Assembly (NCBI RefSeq): GCF_030580995.1 | Contig: NZ_JAUQSZ010000005.1 | Coordinates: forward strand, 1-64,000 | DNA: 64,000 bases | DNA from: Sphingomonas immobilis | Lineage (GTDB): Bacteria > Pseudomonadota > Alphaproteobacteria > Sphingomonadales > Sphingomonadaceae | Reading direction: 5' to 3' | Shown: piece by piece, positions 15,766 through 23,031 of the stretch | Numbering within the stretch: position 1 is the stretch's first letter | Layout of the letters: each line of letters starts with the position of its first letter | Notes under the pieces: model-generated | Told to the model about the DNA's origin: nothing | What the model saw: the letters and a program-made list of their open reading frames with translations, nothing else | The model's database searches: none | Made by a program: the position numbers and the translations under genes

Positions 15766-16932
15766 CTACGCTACGATCTTGTCGACCGCCCCGATGAACG
15801 CCGTCATGTCTTCCTTCGACCCCACGGTGACGCGCGAGACGGTCGGCCAGATCGGCCAGCTGCGGCCGATCTCGACGTCCTGCTTGCGGAAAGCGGCCTG
15901 CATGTCCTTGGCGGGCTTGGTCTTCCAGTCGATCATGAACATGTTGGCGGCGGTGGGCTTCACGTCGAGGCCCTTCTTCTTGAGGTGCGCCAGCGTGATC
16001 GCGCGGACCCCTTCCATCTCTTCGCGCCGCGCCTTGATCAGCGCCGCCGAGGTCAGGCTGGCGGTGGCGCAGGCGAGGCTCGGGAGCGGGAGCGCGCCCG
16101 ACTGCATGCCGCCGTCATAGCGCATCATCTTCCCGATATTGTCGGGGTTGGTCATGATGAAGGCCATGCGCATGCCGGCCATGCCGAAGATCTTCGAGAA
16201 GGTGCGCATGACGATCACGTCCTTGCGCTGCGACACGAGGAAGCTCGCGGTCGGCACGCCGGCGAAGTGCGTATAGGCCTCGTCGATCAGCACCATCGAA
16301 TCCGCCGGCTTGTTGTCGAGCAGCCACTGGATGTCGGCGATCGGCGTGATCGTGCCGGTCGGGTTGTTGGGCGTGCAGATGTAATAGAGGCCGGCGTTGG
16401 GATCGGCCGCGAGCATACCCTTGACGTCGTGCGTGTAATCCTTGGTCAGCGGCACGGCCTTGACCGGCACCTTCAGCCACTGCGCGGTGCGGCCCGCCAG
16501 CTCGAAGGTCGGATCGGCGGTAACGAGGCCGCGCTCGGGCGAGCAATAGGTGACGACCGAACGGCACAAGGGATCGGACGAGCCGGGCCACGGCGCGACG
16601 TGATCGTACGGCACGTTCTCGACCGCCATCACCGCCTTGATGAAATCGCCGCGTTCGTCGTGCGGGGAATAGCGGTTGCCGCTGGCGATGATCTTCGCCG
16701 CCGCCTGCTGACCGGGCATCAGCGGGCCGGTCCAGCATTCGTTGGCGCCGATGCGGGTCTTCGCCTCGGGCGCGGGATCGGGCACGCCGCCCGATGCGAA
16801 GGCCGGGCGGCCCATCGTCGCGACTGCCGCGCCGATGCCGAACAGACCGGCGATCCGCGCCAGATCGCGCCGCGCGAAACCGCGATGCATCAGATCGTCC
16901 TGAATTTCTTCCTTAACGAGTGCGTCCGTCAT
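15766..16932 (-). CDS. Tat-exported PLP-dependent aminotransferase (HisC-like)
   Basis: A 388-residue fold-type I aminotransferase of the histidinol-phosphate family. Residues about 18-45 carry a twin-arginine signal (ARRDLARIAGLFGIGAAVA, then AFA), which is unusual for a PLP enzyme. Catalytic features are present: CTPNNPTGT, VLIDEAYTHF with the Asp, and TFSKIFGMAGMRMAF with the PLP-binding Lys. ATG 16932 begins MTDALVKEE before the Tat motif. The usual HisC is cytoplasmic, so this is probably a periplasmic transaminase of unknown substrate. It lies downstream of phoX on the same strand, but a terminator-like hairpin sits close to phoX's stop. Confidence 0.8.
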   Translation of the reverse strand: MTDALVKEEIQDDLMHRGFARRDLARIAGLFGIGAAVATMGRPAFASGGVPDPAPEAKTRIGANECWTGPLMPGQQAAAKIIASGNRYSPHDERGDFIKAVMAVENVPYDHVAPWPGSSDPLCRSVVTYCSPERGLVTADPTFELAGRTAQWLKVPVKAVPLTKDYTHDVKGMLAADPNAGLYYICTPNNPTGTITPIADIQWLLDNKPADSMVLIDEAYTHFAGVPTASFLVSQRKDVIVMRTFSKIFGMAGMRMAFIMTNPDNIGKMMRYDGGMQSGALPLPSLACATASLTSAALIKARREEMEGVRAITLAHLKKKGLDVKPTAANMFMIDWKTKPAKDMQAAFRKQDVEIGRSWPIWPTVSRVTVGSKEDMTAFIGAVDKIVA

Positions 16933-17078
16933 GTCTCGACCCCTAGATTGCAGATGACCGCACCGGACTCTCCCGCCCCCGATGCTGCGCGCGCGAAGTT
17001 TCCAACACTTTTGACGCAAATGCTACGCGGGTATTTCTCGAACGAAGCGTTGCATTTATGAGCGCAGCTCAAGCGAAA

Positions 17079-17104
17079 GGGCCGGAGGATCGCTCCCCCG
17101 GCCC
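17079..17104 (-). terminator. terminator-like hairpin downstream of phoX
   Basis: GGGCCGGAGG pairs with CCCCCGGCCC with one mismatch. It is followed on the minus strand by TTTCGCTT and on the plus strand by CGTCTTTTA. It lies 27 bases past the phoX stop. Confidence 0.6.
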
Positions 17105-17130
17105 CGTCTTTTACGCGGATACTGTCGGGC

Positions 17131-19614
17131 TCAGATGCCCACCACGCCGCCGTCGGTCTTGGTGATGACGATCGTCGCCGAACGCGGGCGCGACGATCCG
17201 GTCGCGGCACCGGTCTGCGTCGCCGGCCAGCTGCTGGAGATCGCGGCCGGGTTGCCGTTCTCGCCGGGGTGCTGGATGTTGACGAACAGCGAGCGGCCGT
17301 CCGGCGTCGAGGTGATGCCGGTCAGTTCGCATTCCTTCGGGCCGACCAGGATACGGCGCAGCGTCGTCCCCGGTGCCTTGCCGACGCGGGTCGATTGCGT
17401 GCCCGTCGCGCCGCCGATCGTGTTGGTGATCGTCTTGGTCGTGCCGTCGCCGACCTTGCCCGGAATGGCGGCGAGCAACATGCAGTTGGTGACATCGGTA
17501 TAGGCACCGTCATCGGTCTCGATCCAAAGGATCGGGGTGTTCAGGCCGGTGACGTTGGTGGGGATGCCGAACCACAGGCCGTCGGGCGACGAGAAGTCGT
17601 TGGTCGCGTCGAGGCCCGACAGGTTGATGTTGGTGGCATTGAGATCCGACCCCGAACCGAAGGCATAGATATCCCAGGTGAAGGCGGTCGCCTCGGTCGT
17701 GTCGCCCGTCTCGCGCAGACGGATGATGTGGCCGTTGGCGTTACCGTTAGTCTGGCCGCCGGTCGTCTTGGGGTCGGTATAGGCGCGCGGGTTGGCCGTG
17801 TCGGTATTGGCGACGGTGCGCGAGCTGTTGTTGGTCAGCGTGCAGTACATTTCGCCATTGGCCGGGTTGATGGCGGTCCATTCGGGCCGGTCCATCTTGG
17901 TCGCGCCCAGCGCGTCGGCGGCGAGACGGACATTCATCAGAACGTCGGCCTGGTCGGCGAAGGCATAGGTCGGGTTGGCGGCGGTCAGCGGGCCGGTGCC
18001 GAAGGTGAGCGGCAGCCAGGTGCCCGAACCGTCGGCGGCGAACTTCGCCACGTAGAGCGTGCCGGCGTCGAGATACTTGTCGCCGGTCGCGAGACGGTCG
18101 GTCGGGGTCGCATCGGCCGCGACCCACGGCGTGTTCGACACGAACTTGTAGATATATTCGTTCTGCGCGTCGTCGCCCATGTAGAAGGCGGGCTTGACGC
18201 CGGCGATCATGCGGCCGGCGGTGCAGCCTTCATGGTTCATACGGCCGAGCGCGGTGCGCTTCCGCGGGACCGATGCGGCGGTGTACGGATCGATTTCCAG
18301 CACCCAGCCGAACTGGAAGGCCTCGAAGCGGAAATCGCCGGTGCCGTCGGCGGGCTTGGTCGGATCGACGGTGATGTCCCAGCGGCGGAACAAGGTGTTG
18401 CTCGCGCTGGCGGGGACGACCGTGGCCCAGCCGTAGTTGCCGGGGCGGTTCTCCGGGATGCCGTAGCGCGCGAGGCTGACGTTCTGCTTGGTGCCCGCGC
18501 CGCCGCGTGCGGCGACGTCACCCGTGGCGCGCTTGAAATAGCCCGCCCAGTTTTCCTCGTTGGTGAGGTACGTGCCCCACGGCATAGCGCCGTTGGCGCA
18601 GTTGTTGATCGTGCCGCGGCCGTCGGTGCCGGCGGTCGAGAAGGCGGTCTTGAGCCAAGCGTTGCCGCGCACCGGGCCGTTGAAGGTCATCGGCGTGGAG
18701 GGCGTGATGCGGCGGTTGAGGCTCGACGTCGGGGCATAGGCCCAGGTCGATCCGGTGCGCGTGACCTCGACCACCGAGACGCCGTGGCAGTCGATCTCCT
18801 TCTGCGCTTCCGATTCGGGACGGATGCCGCCGGGCGCGGTCGCGCCGCCGACGTGGAGATAGGACTGGTTGATGTTCTCGTGATTGAGCGCCAGCAGGCC
18901 GCGCGTGTTGTTGGAGGCGTCCGGCGCGGAACCCGAGGCCGAGAGACCGAAATAGGTCATGCCGTCATGGTGATCGCCGGCGCGCTGCGCATAGTTGGTG
19001 TCGGTGCCGTCGTTGGCGAAGGCGGCGACGCCCGACGCGATCGGATCGCCGAGCCGGTAGAGCACGGTGACTTCATAGCCGGCCGGCACGGTGACGAGAT
19101 CGGTCTGCGACTTGGGAACGGCGGTGAAGCCGAGCACGGCGGGATTGACCGTGACAGTGCTGTCGGCAGCGACGAGCGCGCCCGAAGCGTCCTTGGTCGA
19201 GAAGCGGAAGACCAGCGGGGTCGCGGCCGCGACGCTCGGCGCCGAGAAGGTCGCGGTCGCGGTGCTGGCGTTGGTGAGCGTCACCGTGGGGCCGCTGATC
19301 TGCGTCCACTGATCGCCGGAATGGGTGCCGCCGATGGTCGCCGTCAGCGTCACCGTCACGCCCGACGTGGTGGTGATCGAACCGCCGGTCGTGACGGTCG
19401 CGGACGGGACGAGCGCGGCCGCATCGTTATTCGAACACGCGCTGAGCGCCGCGCCGCCGAACACGGCGAACGCCGCAGCCGAAACGCCGCCGAACAGCGT
19501 CTGGCGGCGCGAGTAGCGCGCATCGATCAGCTCGTTCAGGTGCGGATTGGCGGAAATATTGGTATCGACGTCGCCGTCGTCATAGCCGATCGTCAGCTGG
19601 TTCGTGTCTGTCAT
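17131..19614 (-). CDS. phoX: PhoX-family alkaline phosphatase with PKD-like insert
   Basis: An 827-residue protein from ATG 19614 with GGGGAA upstream. Tat signal at residues about 33-60 (YSRRQTLFGGVSAAAFAVFGG ending ALSACS, also a lipobox). Residues about 70-165 form an Ig/PKD-like beta domain (QWTQISGPTVTLTNAS). The rest is the DUF839 PhoX catalytic region, with GLLALNHENINQSY, MPWGTYLTNEENWAGYF, GRMNHEGCTAGRM and DGAYTDVTNC. PhoX enzymes use calcium and iron and release phosphate from esters outside the cytoplasm. The Tat signal and the upstream Pho-box candidate fit phosphate-starvation use. It is longer than typical PhoX because of the insert. Confidence 0.9.
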   Translation of the reverse strand: MTDTNQLTIGYDDGDVDTNISANPHLNELIDARYSRRQTLFGGVSAAAFAVFGGAALSACSNNDAAALVPSATVTTGGSITTTSGVTVTLTATIGGTHSGDQWTQISGPTVTLTNASTATATFSAPSVAAATPLVFRFSTKDASGALVAADSTVTVNPAVLGFTAVPKSQTDLVTVPAGYEVTVLYRLGDPIASGVAAFANDGTDTNYAQRAGDHHDGMTYFGLSASGSAPDASNNTRGLLALNHENINQSYLHVGGATAPGGIRPESEAQKEIDCHGVSVVEVTRTGSTWAYAPTSSLNRRITPSTPMTFNGPVRGNAWLKTAFSTAGTDGRGTINNCANGAMPWGTYLTNEENWAGYFKRATGDVAARGGAGTKQNVSLARYGIPENRPGNYGWATVVPASASNTLFRRWDITVDPTKPADGTGDFRFEAFQFGWVLEIDPYTAASVPRKRTALGRMNHEGCTAGRMIAGVKPAFYMGDDAQNEYIYKFVSNTPWVAADATPTDRLATGDKYLDAGTLYVAKFAADGSGTWLPLTFGTGPLTAANPTYAFADQADVLMNVRLAADALGATKMDRPEWTAINPANGEMYCTLTNNSSRTVANTDTANPRAYTDPKTTGGQTNGNANGHIIRLRETGDTTEATAFTWDIYAFGSGSDLNATNINLSGLDATNDFSSPDGLWFGIPTNVTGLNTPILWIETDDGAYTDVTNCMLLAAIPGKVGDGTTKTITNTIGGATGTQSTRVGKAPGTTLRRILVGPKECELTGITSTPDGRSLFVNIQHPGENGNPAAISSSWPATQTGAATGSSRPRSATIVITKTDGGVVGI

Positions 19615-19726
19615 GTGAAGATTCCCCGGTCGGTCCCGGCCGGTATGGCCTGTGGTCCTGCGGGTGCGTGTGTTCCTCAAACGTAACATGCGCATTGCTT
19701 GCGCGAGACAGCGGCGAGACTCTTTT

Positions 19727-19744
19727 GCGACGGGAACATGACAG
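19727..19744 (-). promoter_or_regulatory. candidate Pho box of phoX
   Basis: On the minus strand CTGTCAT (exact consensus half) is followed after 4 bases by CCGTCGC (4 of 7 matches), 113 bases before the phoX start. Pho boxes are two CTGTCAT-like halves separated by 4 bases. The second half is weak. Confidence 0.35.
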
Positions 19745-19768
19745 AAGCTTCATGTTGACGGAGATTGC

Positions 19769-19888
19769 ATCCTCCCCCCGCAAGAGGGAGGTGTCGCGAA
19801 GCGTCGGAGGCGAAGGACATCGATGCAGCCGAGCGGGCACCGCCGTCCGCCCCCTCCGTCAGGCTTTGCCTGCCACCTGGGGGAGGAT
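19769..19888. repeat. CTCCCCC palindromic intergenic repeat
   Basis: The outer arms ATCCTCCCCC (19769-19778) and GGGGGAGGAT (19879-19888) enclose a 120-bp element with inner stems, including CAGGC/GCCTG (19860-19872), and GTGTCGCGAAGCGTCGGAGG-like sequence. It resembles a repeat common in sphingomonad genomes (recalled, not searched). The rest of the gap from 19889 to 20193 holds a possible rplJL promoter and leader. Confidence 0.7.
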
Positions 19889-19897
19889 TGTGGCCGG

Positions 19898-19925
19898 TTG
19901 ACTTCGCCGCCTTATCCGTTATGTG
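19898..19925 (+). promoter_or_regulatory. candidate promoter of rplJL
   Basis: TTGACT (19898-19903), a 16-base spacer and TATGTG (19920-19925). It would give a leader of about 260 bases before rplJ. The leader holds several GC-rich stems, including CGCCG/CGGCG near 20160-20176. An L10-binding leader is expected from other bacteria but could not be recognised. Confidence 0.4.
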
Positions 19926-20193
19926 CCCGCGCTCGCCCGGCATGGCTTGTCCCATGGTCGACTATGCCGGGTCCGTCCGAGACAGTGGGTGCGCCGGGTT
20001 TGCCGTCGCTTAATTTCCCGCCGAGACGGGGAATGGAATTACCGGGAGCGCCCAAAGGCCCTCCCCTGCCCGTCGCTCTCATGCGCCGGTCTCCCATGCC
20101 CCATCGCTGGACAGCCCCGGGGGTTCGCGTTCGCGCGGCTTTCGGACTTGAAGCCGGCTCGCCGTTTACGGCGGGCCAAACGTGGAGAATGGC

Positions 20194-20715
20194 ATGGATC
20201 GTGCTCAAAAGACCGAGCTCGTCGCCGACCTGAACCGCACCTTTAACGAGGTGAACGTGGTTGTGGTTACCCGCAACCTCGGCATGACCGTTGCCCAGTC
20301 GACCAAGCTGCGCAACGCGATGCGGGACGCCGGCGCGACCTACAAGGTCTCGAAGAACAAGCTTGCCAAGATCGCGCTCGACGGCACCGACTATCTCTCG
20401 CTGGGCGACATGCTCACCGGGCCGGTCGGTCTCGCCACTTCCATCGATCCCGTCGCGGCCGCCAAGGTGGCCGTCGATTTCGCGAAGACGAACGACAAGT
20501 TCGAAATCGTCGGTGGGGCGATGGGCGCGACCGTCCTCGACGTCGATGGCGTCAAGGCACTCGCGACGATGCCGTCGCTGGATGAACTGCGTGCCAAGAT
20601 CGTCGGCCTCATCGTTGCCCCGGCAACGAAGCTGGCGACCATCACGCAGGCTCCCGCGGCCCAGCTCGCGCGCGTGCTCAGCGCCTACGCCGAGAAGGAC
20701 AAGGAAGCCGCCTGA
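20194..20715 (+). CDS. rplJ: 50S ribosomal protein L10
   Basis: A 173-residue protein from ATG 20194 ([17 protein letters not shown]), chosen over ATG 20182 because GGAG lies 8 bases before it and the L10 family begins here. The N-terminal rRNA-binding domain contains [22 protein letters not shown] and [13 protein letters not shown]. The C-terminal helix ([17 protein letters not shown]) recruits L7/L12 dimers. rplL follows after 68 bases. Confidence 0.97.
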   Translation: MDRAQKTELVADLNRTFNEVNVVVVTRNLGMTVAQSTKLRNAMRDAGATYKVSKNKLAKIALDGTDYLSLGDMLTGPVGLATSIDPVAAAKVAVDFAKTNDKFEIVGGAMGATVLDVDGVKALATMPSLDELRAKIVGLIVAPATKLATITQAPAAQLARVLSAYAEKDKEAA

Positions 20716-20783
20716 TCGCAGGCGTTTTCGAGATCATTTTGACCTGAACAGACCGGGGCATGGCCCCCAGATGGAGAATACAC

Positions 20784-21164
20784 ATGGCAGACCTGAACGC
20801 GCTGGTTGACCAGCTGAGCGAACTGACCGTCCTCGAAGCAGCCGAGCTGTCGAAGCTGCTCGAAGAGAAGTGGGGCGTTTCGGCAGCAGCAGCTGTCGCA
20901 GCCGCTCCGGCCGCTGGTGGCGGCGGCGCCGCTGCTCCGGCAGCCGAAGAGAAGACCGAATTCGACGTCATCCTGACGGGCGACGGCGGCAAGAAGATCA
21001 ACGTCATCAAGGAAGTCCGCGCGATCACGCAGCTCGGCCTGACCGAAGCCAAGACGCTGGTCGAGTCGGCTCCCAAGGCCGTCAAGGAAGGCGTCTCGAA
21101 GGACGAGGCCGAGAAGATCAAGAAGCAGCTGGAAGAAGCCGGCGCGACCGTCGAGATCAAGTAA
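20784..21164 (+). CDS. rplL: 50S ribosomal protein L7/L12
   Basis: A 126-residue protein from ATG 20784. The N-terminal dimerisation helix is [22 protein letters not shown]. An Ala/Gly-rich hinge spans about residues 36-54. The C-terminal factor-binding domain includes [23 protein letters not shown] and ends GATVEIK. It binds translation GTPases at the ribosome stalk. It is the last gene of the rplJL unit. A compound element starts 17 bases after the stop and a terminator-like stem lies beyond it. Confidence 0.97.
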   Translation: MADLNALVDQLSELTVLEAAELSKLLEEKWGVSAAAAVAAAPAAGGGGAAAPAAEEKTEFDVILTGDGGKKINVIKEVRAITQLGLTEAKTLVESAPKAVKEGVSKDEAEKIKKQLEEAGATVEIK

Positions 21165-21180
21165 GCCGCAGTTGGGAAGA

Positions 21181-21270
21181 CGGATTAGCGCGAGCTAATC
21201 CGCACCCCAACAAGGCCGGCCGGCGCTGGCTTCAGCCAGCGTCCGACGTCATGGGATTTACTCCCATGAC
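21181..21270 (+). repeat. three-hairpin compound element, copy 5 (after rplL)
   Basis: Hairpin 3 is CGGATTAGC (21181-21189) with GCTAATCCG (21194-21202). It is followed by linker CCGGCCGG (21216-21223), hairpin 2 CGCTGGC (21224-21230) with GCCAGCG (21235-21241), linker TCCGAC, and hairpin 1 GTCATGGGA (21248-21256) with TCCCATGAC (21262-21270), loop TTTAC. All three stems are perfect. It is the clearest copy: the same loop and core as copy 1 but different outer arms. Confidence 0.92.
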
Positions 21271-21285
21271 GGCTTGCTCGGAAAG

Positions 21286-21319
21286 AATAAGGGCGGCTCC
21301 GCGAGGGGCCGCCCTTATT
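21286..21319 (+). terminator. terminator-like stem after rplL
   Basis: AATAAGGGCGGC (21286-21297) pairs perfectly with GCCGCCCTTATT (21308-21319). There is no long T run afterwards, but the stem itself ends in A/T pairs. It lies 120 bases after the rplL stop, beyond compound copy 5. Confidence 0.7.
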
Positions 21320-21367
21320 CGTGAAACGTCGATTGAGAATCCAGCGCAGCGACCGTAGCATCGTGCG

Positions 21368-21577
21368 ATGACGTCTCCCCAGACAGATCCGCGACCCAGC
21401 AAGATAAATTTCTGGTTGTGCCTCGCAATCGGCCTGTTTGGGGCTTTGAGCAGCAAAGTGTTCGATCATTTTGTGCCCCACCCCGATCTCGCCACCCGCA
21501 TTTTCATCGCTGTCGTCGGCGCGGCTGCCGCGACGGCGCTATTGATCTGGGGCATCTGGAAATTCATCCGCGCTTGA
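21368..21577 (+). CDS. small two-helix membrane protein
   Basis: A 69-residue protein from ATG 21368 with two hydrophobic segments, residues about 13-32 (INFWLCLAIGLFGALSSKVF) and about 44-66 (IFIAVVGAAAATALLIWGIWKF). No conserved motif is recognised. It is kept because the length, the membrane pattern and the isolated position between the rplL terminator and a compound repeat 7 bases after its stop look gene-like. Its function is unknown. Confidence 0.5.
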   Translation: MTSPQTDPRPSKINFWLCLAIGLFGALSSKVFDHFVPHPDLATRIFIAVVGAAAATALLIWGIWKFIRA

Positions 21578-21584
21578 ACGCCCC

Positions 21585-21665
21585 GTCACGGGCAAAGCCC
21601 GTGACGTCGGACGGGCCTTCGGCCCGCCGGCCGCGCTGGCGACGTGCGCTTTAGCTCGCGCTAAA
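21585..21665 (-). repeat. three-hairpin compound element, copy 6
   Basis: Hairpin 1 is GTCACGGGC (21585-21593) with GCCCGTGAC (21597-21605). It is followed by linker GTCGGACGG (21606-21614), hairpin 2 CGGGCC (21612-21617) with GGCCCG (21621-21626), linker CCGGCCG (21627-21633), and hairpin 3 TTTAGC (21650-21655) with GCTAAA (21660-21665). Hairpin 3 ends 5 bases from the stop of the minus-strand gene at 21671. Confidence 0.92.
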
Positions 21666-21670
21666 CCGTC

Positions 21671-22897
21671 TCATCGCTGGCGCGAAACCGGATAGTCCAT
21701 CACCTTCACCTCGCCCCACATCCGGGGCACGCCGTTCAGGCGGAACGCGCCGAGCTTGGCCCCCTGCCCGCGATCCAGGCCGATCACGAACGACGCCGCA
21801 TCCTGGCCATCACCACCCTCCCACGAATATTCGCAGTTGAGCGACAGGATCGGCACGAACATCTGCTTCTCGCCGGTGGTGATGCTCGGCATGGATTCGC
21901 GCGGGACGGCGGCGGTGCCGTCGAGTTCGACCGTCACGCCGGCGGGGAGATCGAAGGGTTCGACGGTCGGCTGGCCGATCGGGTTGGCGAACAGCCGCGC
22001 CAGCATCATGCCGGTCTGGTCGGTCACGCCGATCAGCCGCAGGTCGATGGCGACGGCGAGCGCGGCGGACTCGCCGGTGTTGGTGACGAGGAAGCGGTAA
22101 TCGACCGCGGCGTTGAGCAGGTTGGTGCCCGCGCGGCGGACCTCGAGACCGATCTTCAGCCGCGCGCGCGGGACGGTCGTGGCGGGGGTCGCGAGCGGCG
22201 GCGGCGGTGCCTCGGGAGCGGCCACTGGCGACGGCGCGGGAGCGGCCACCGGCAGCGGTGCGGGCGGTGCCTCCGGCGCGGGCGGAGTCTCGCGCGGGGC
22301 GAGCGTGGTCGCGGCCTTGTTGGCGGGCTTGCGCGGTGGCGGCGGGGGTGCGGGCAATGCCTCCGCTTCGAACGCTTCGGGCTCGGCCTCCCCGCGTTTG
22401 CGGCGTAGGAGGATGATCGCGAGCAGGATCGCCAACGCGAGAGCGAACGCGGCGATCGATACCCATAGCCACGGAAAAGACGCCGGCGTGGCTGGCGCAG
22501 CCGAGGGGGTGACGACCTCGATCGGCGCGCGGGTCGGCGCGGGCGTCGGGCTCGCGGCGGGCGTGGGGGTTGCGGTGGCGGTCGGCGTGGAGGTCGGCGT
22601 CGCGCGCGCGGCGGGCGTCGGGGTAGCGCGCGGCGCAGGCGTGGCGCGCGGAGCAGGCGTAGCGCTTGCCGCAGGCGTCGGCGCGGGCGTCGCGCTCGGC
22701 GTCGGACGCGGCGCGATCGTCGGCGCGGGCTCGGGCAGCGGCGTGGGGGTCGGGCGCTGGCCGGGCAGAGTGAAGGTGTCGAGGCCGGGGATCGTGCCCG
22801 GCGCGGGCGCTTGCGTGTTAGCCTGCGGACTCTGGGCGAACGCGCCGCTTGCTGCCGCCAGCGCCAGCAGCGCTCCCCCTGTTGTCATGCGTTTCAC
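21671..22897 (-). CDS. Pro-rich membrane-anchored protein, paralog A
   Basis: A 408-residue protein from GTG 22897 (VKRMTTGGALLALAAASGAFAQ, signal peptide; AAGG upstream). Residues about 25-135 are a Pro/Thr/Ala low-complexity exported linker. A transmembrane helix lies at about 142-164 (WLWVSIAAFALALAILLAIILL), then a cytosolic Arg-rich stop, a second Pro/Ala linker, and a C-terminal globular domain from about residue 245 (RLKIGLEVRRAGTNLL ... AASFVIGLDRGQG). The C-terminal domain matches that of the next upstream gene, so the two are tandem paralogs. The function is unknown. The domain has a CARDB/adhesion-like beta pattern but no catalytic residues. Confidence 0.8.
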   Translation of the reverse strand: MKRMTTGGALLALAAASGAFAQSPQANTQAPAPGTIPGLDTFTLPGQRPTPTPLPEPAPTIAPRPTPSATPAPTPAASATPAPRATPAPRATPTPAARATPTSTPTATATPTPAASPTPAPTRAPIEVVTPSAAPATPASFPWLWVSIAAFALALAILLAIILLRRKRGEAEPEAFEAEALPAPPPPPRKPANKAATTLAPRETPPAPEAPPAPLPVAAPAPSPVAAPEAPPPPLATPATTVPRARLKIGLEVRRAGTNLLNAAVDYRFLVTNTGESAALAVAIDLRLIGVTDQTGMMLARLFANPIGQPTVEPFDLPAGVTVELDGTAAVPRESMPSITTGEKQMFVPILSLNCEYSWEGGDGQDAASFVIGLDRGQGAKLGAFRLNGVPRMWGEVKVMDYPVSRQR

Positions 22898-22976
22898 GAA
22901 AATCGCCTTAGTGCGTCCCCGATGAACGCCATACGACCGCGCGCGCGGGAAAGACAAGCCGAGCCATTTGCGCGGC

Positions 22977-23009
22977 AAAAGACCCGCGCCGCCGGGTGGC
23001 GACGCGGGC
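22977..23009 (-). terminator. intrinsic terminator between the two paralogs
   Basis: On the minus strand CCCGCGTCGCC pairs with GGCGGCGCGGG (23009-22983), followed by TCTTTT. It ends the upstream paralog's transcript 20-50 bases after its stop, so the downstream paralog has its own promoter. Confidence 0.75.
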
Positions 23010-23031
23010 CCAGGCGCACGCCCCGCTAGGG

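Noticed and set aside
14026..17061. 1011-codon plus-strand open frame across three genes
   Set aside because: It covers the VWA, cyclophilin and aminotransferase genes in wrong frames; its composition is Gly/Arg/Ala junk and the three genes have clear families.
19889..20193. Autoregulatory L10 leader of rplJL
   Set aside because: Expected from other bacteria, but no kink-turn or conserved L10-binding fold could be identified by eye, so it is not listed as a feature.
22490..22760. Repetitive GC-rich tract that could look like a repeat array or CRISPR
   Set aside because: It encodes a Pro/Thr/Ala linker in frame; the unit length is irregular and there are no spacers or cas genes. No CRISPR array exists in the window.
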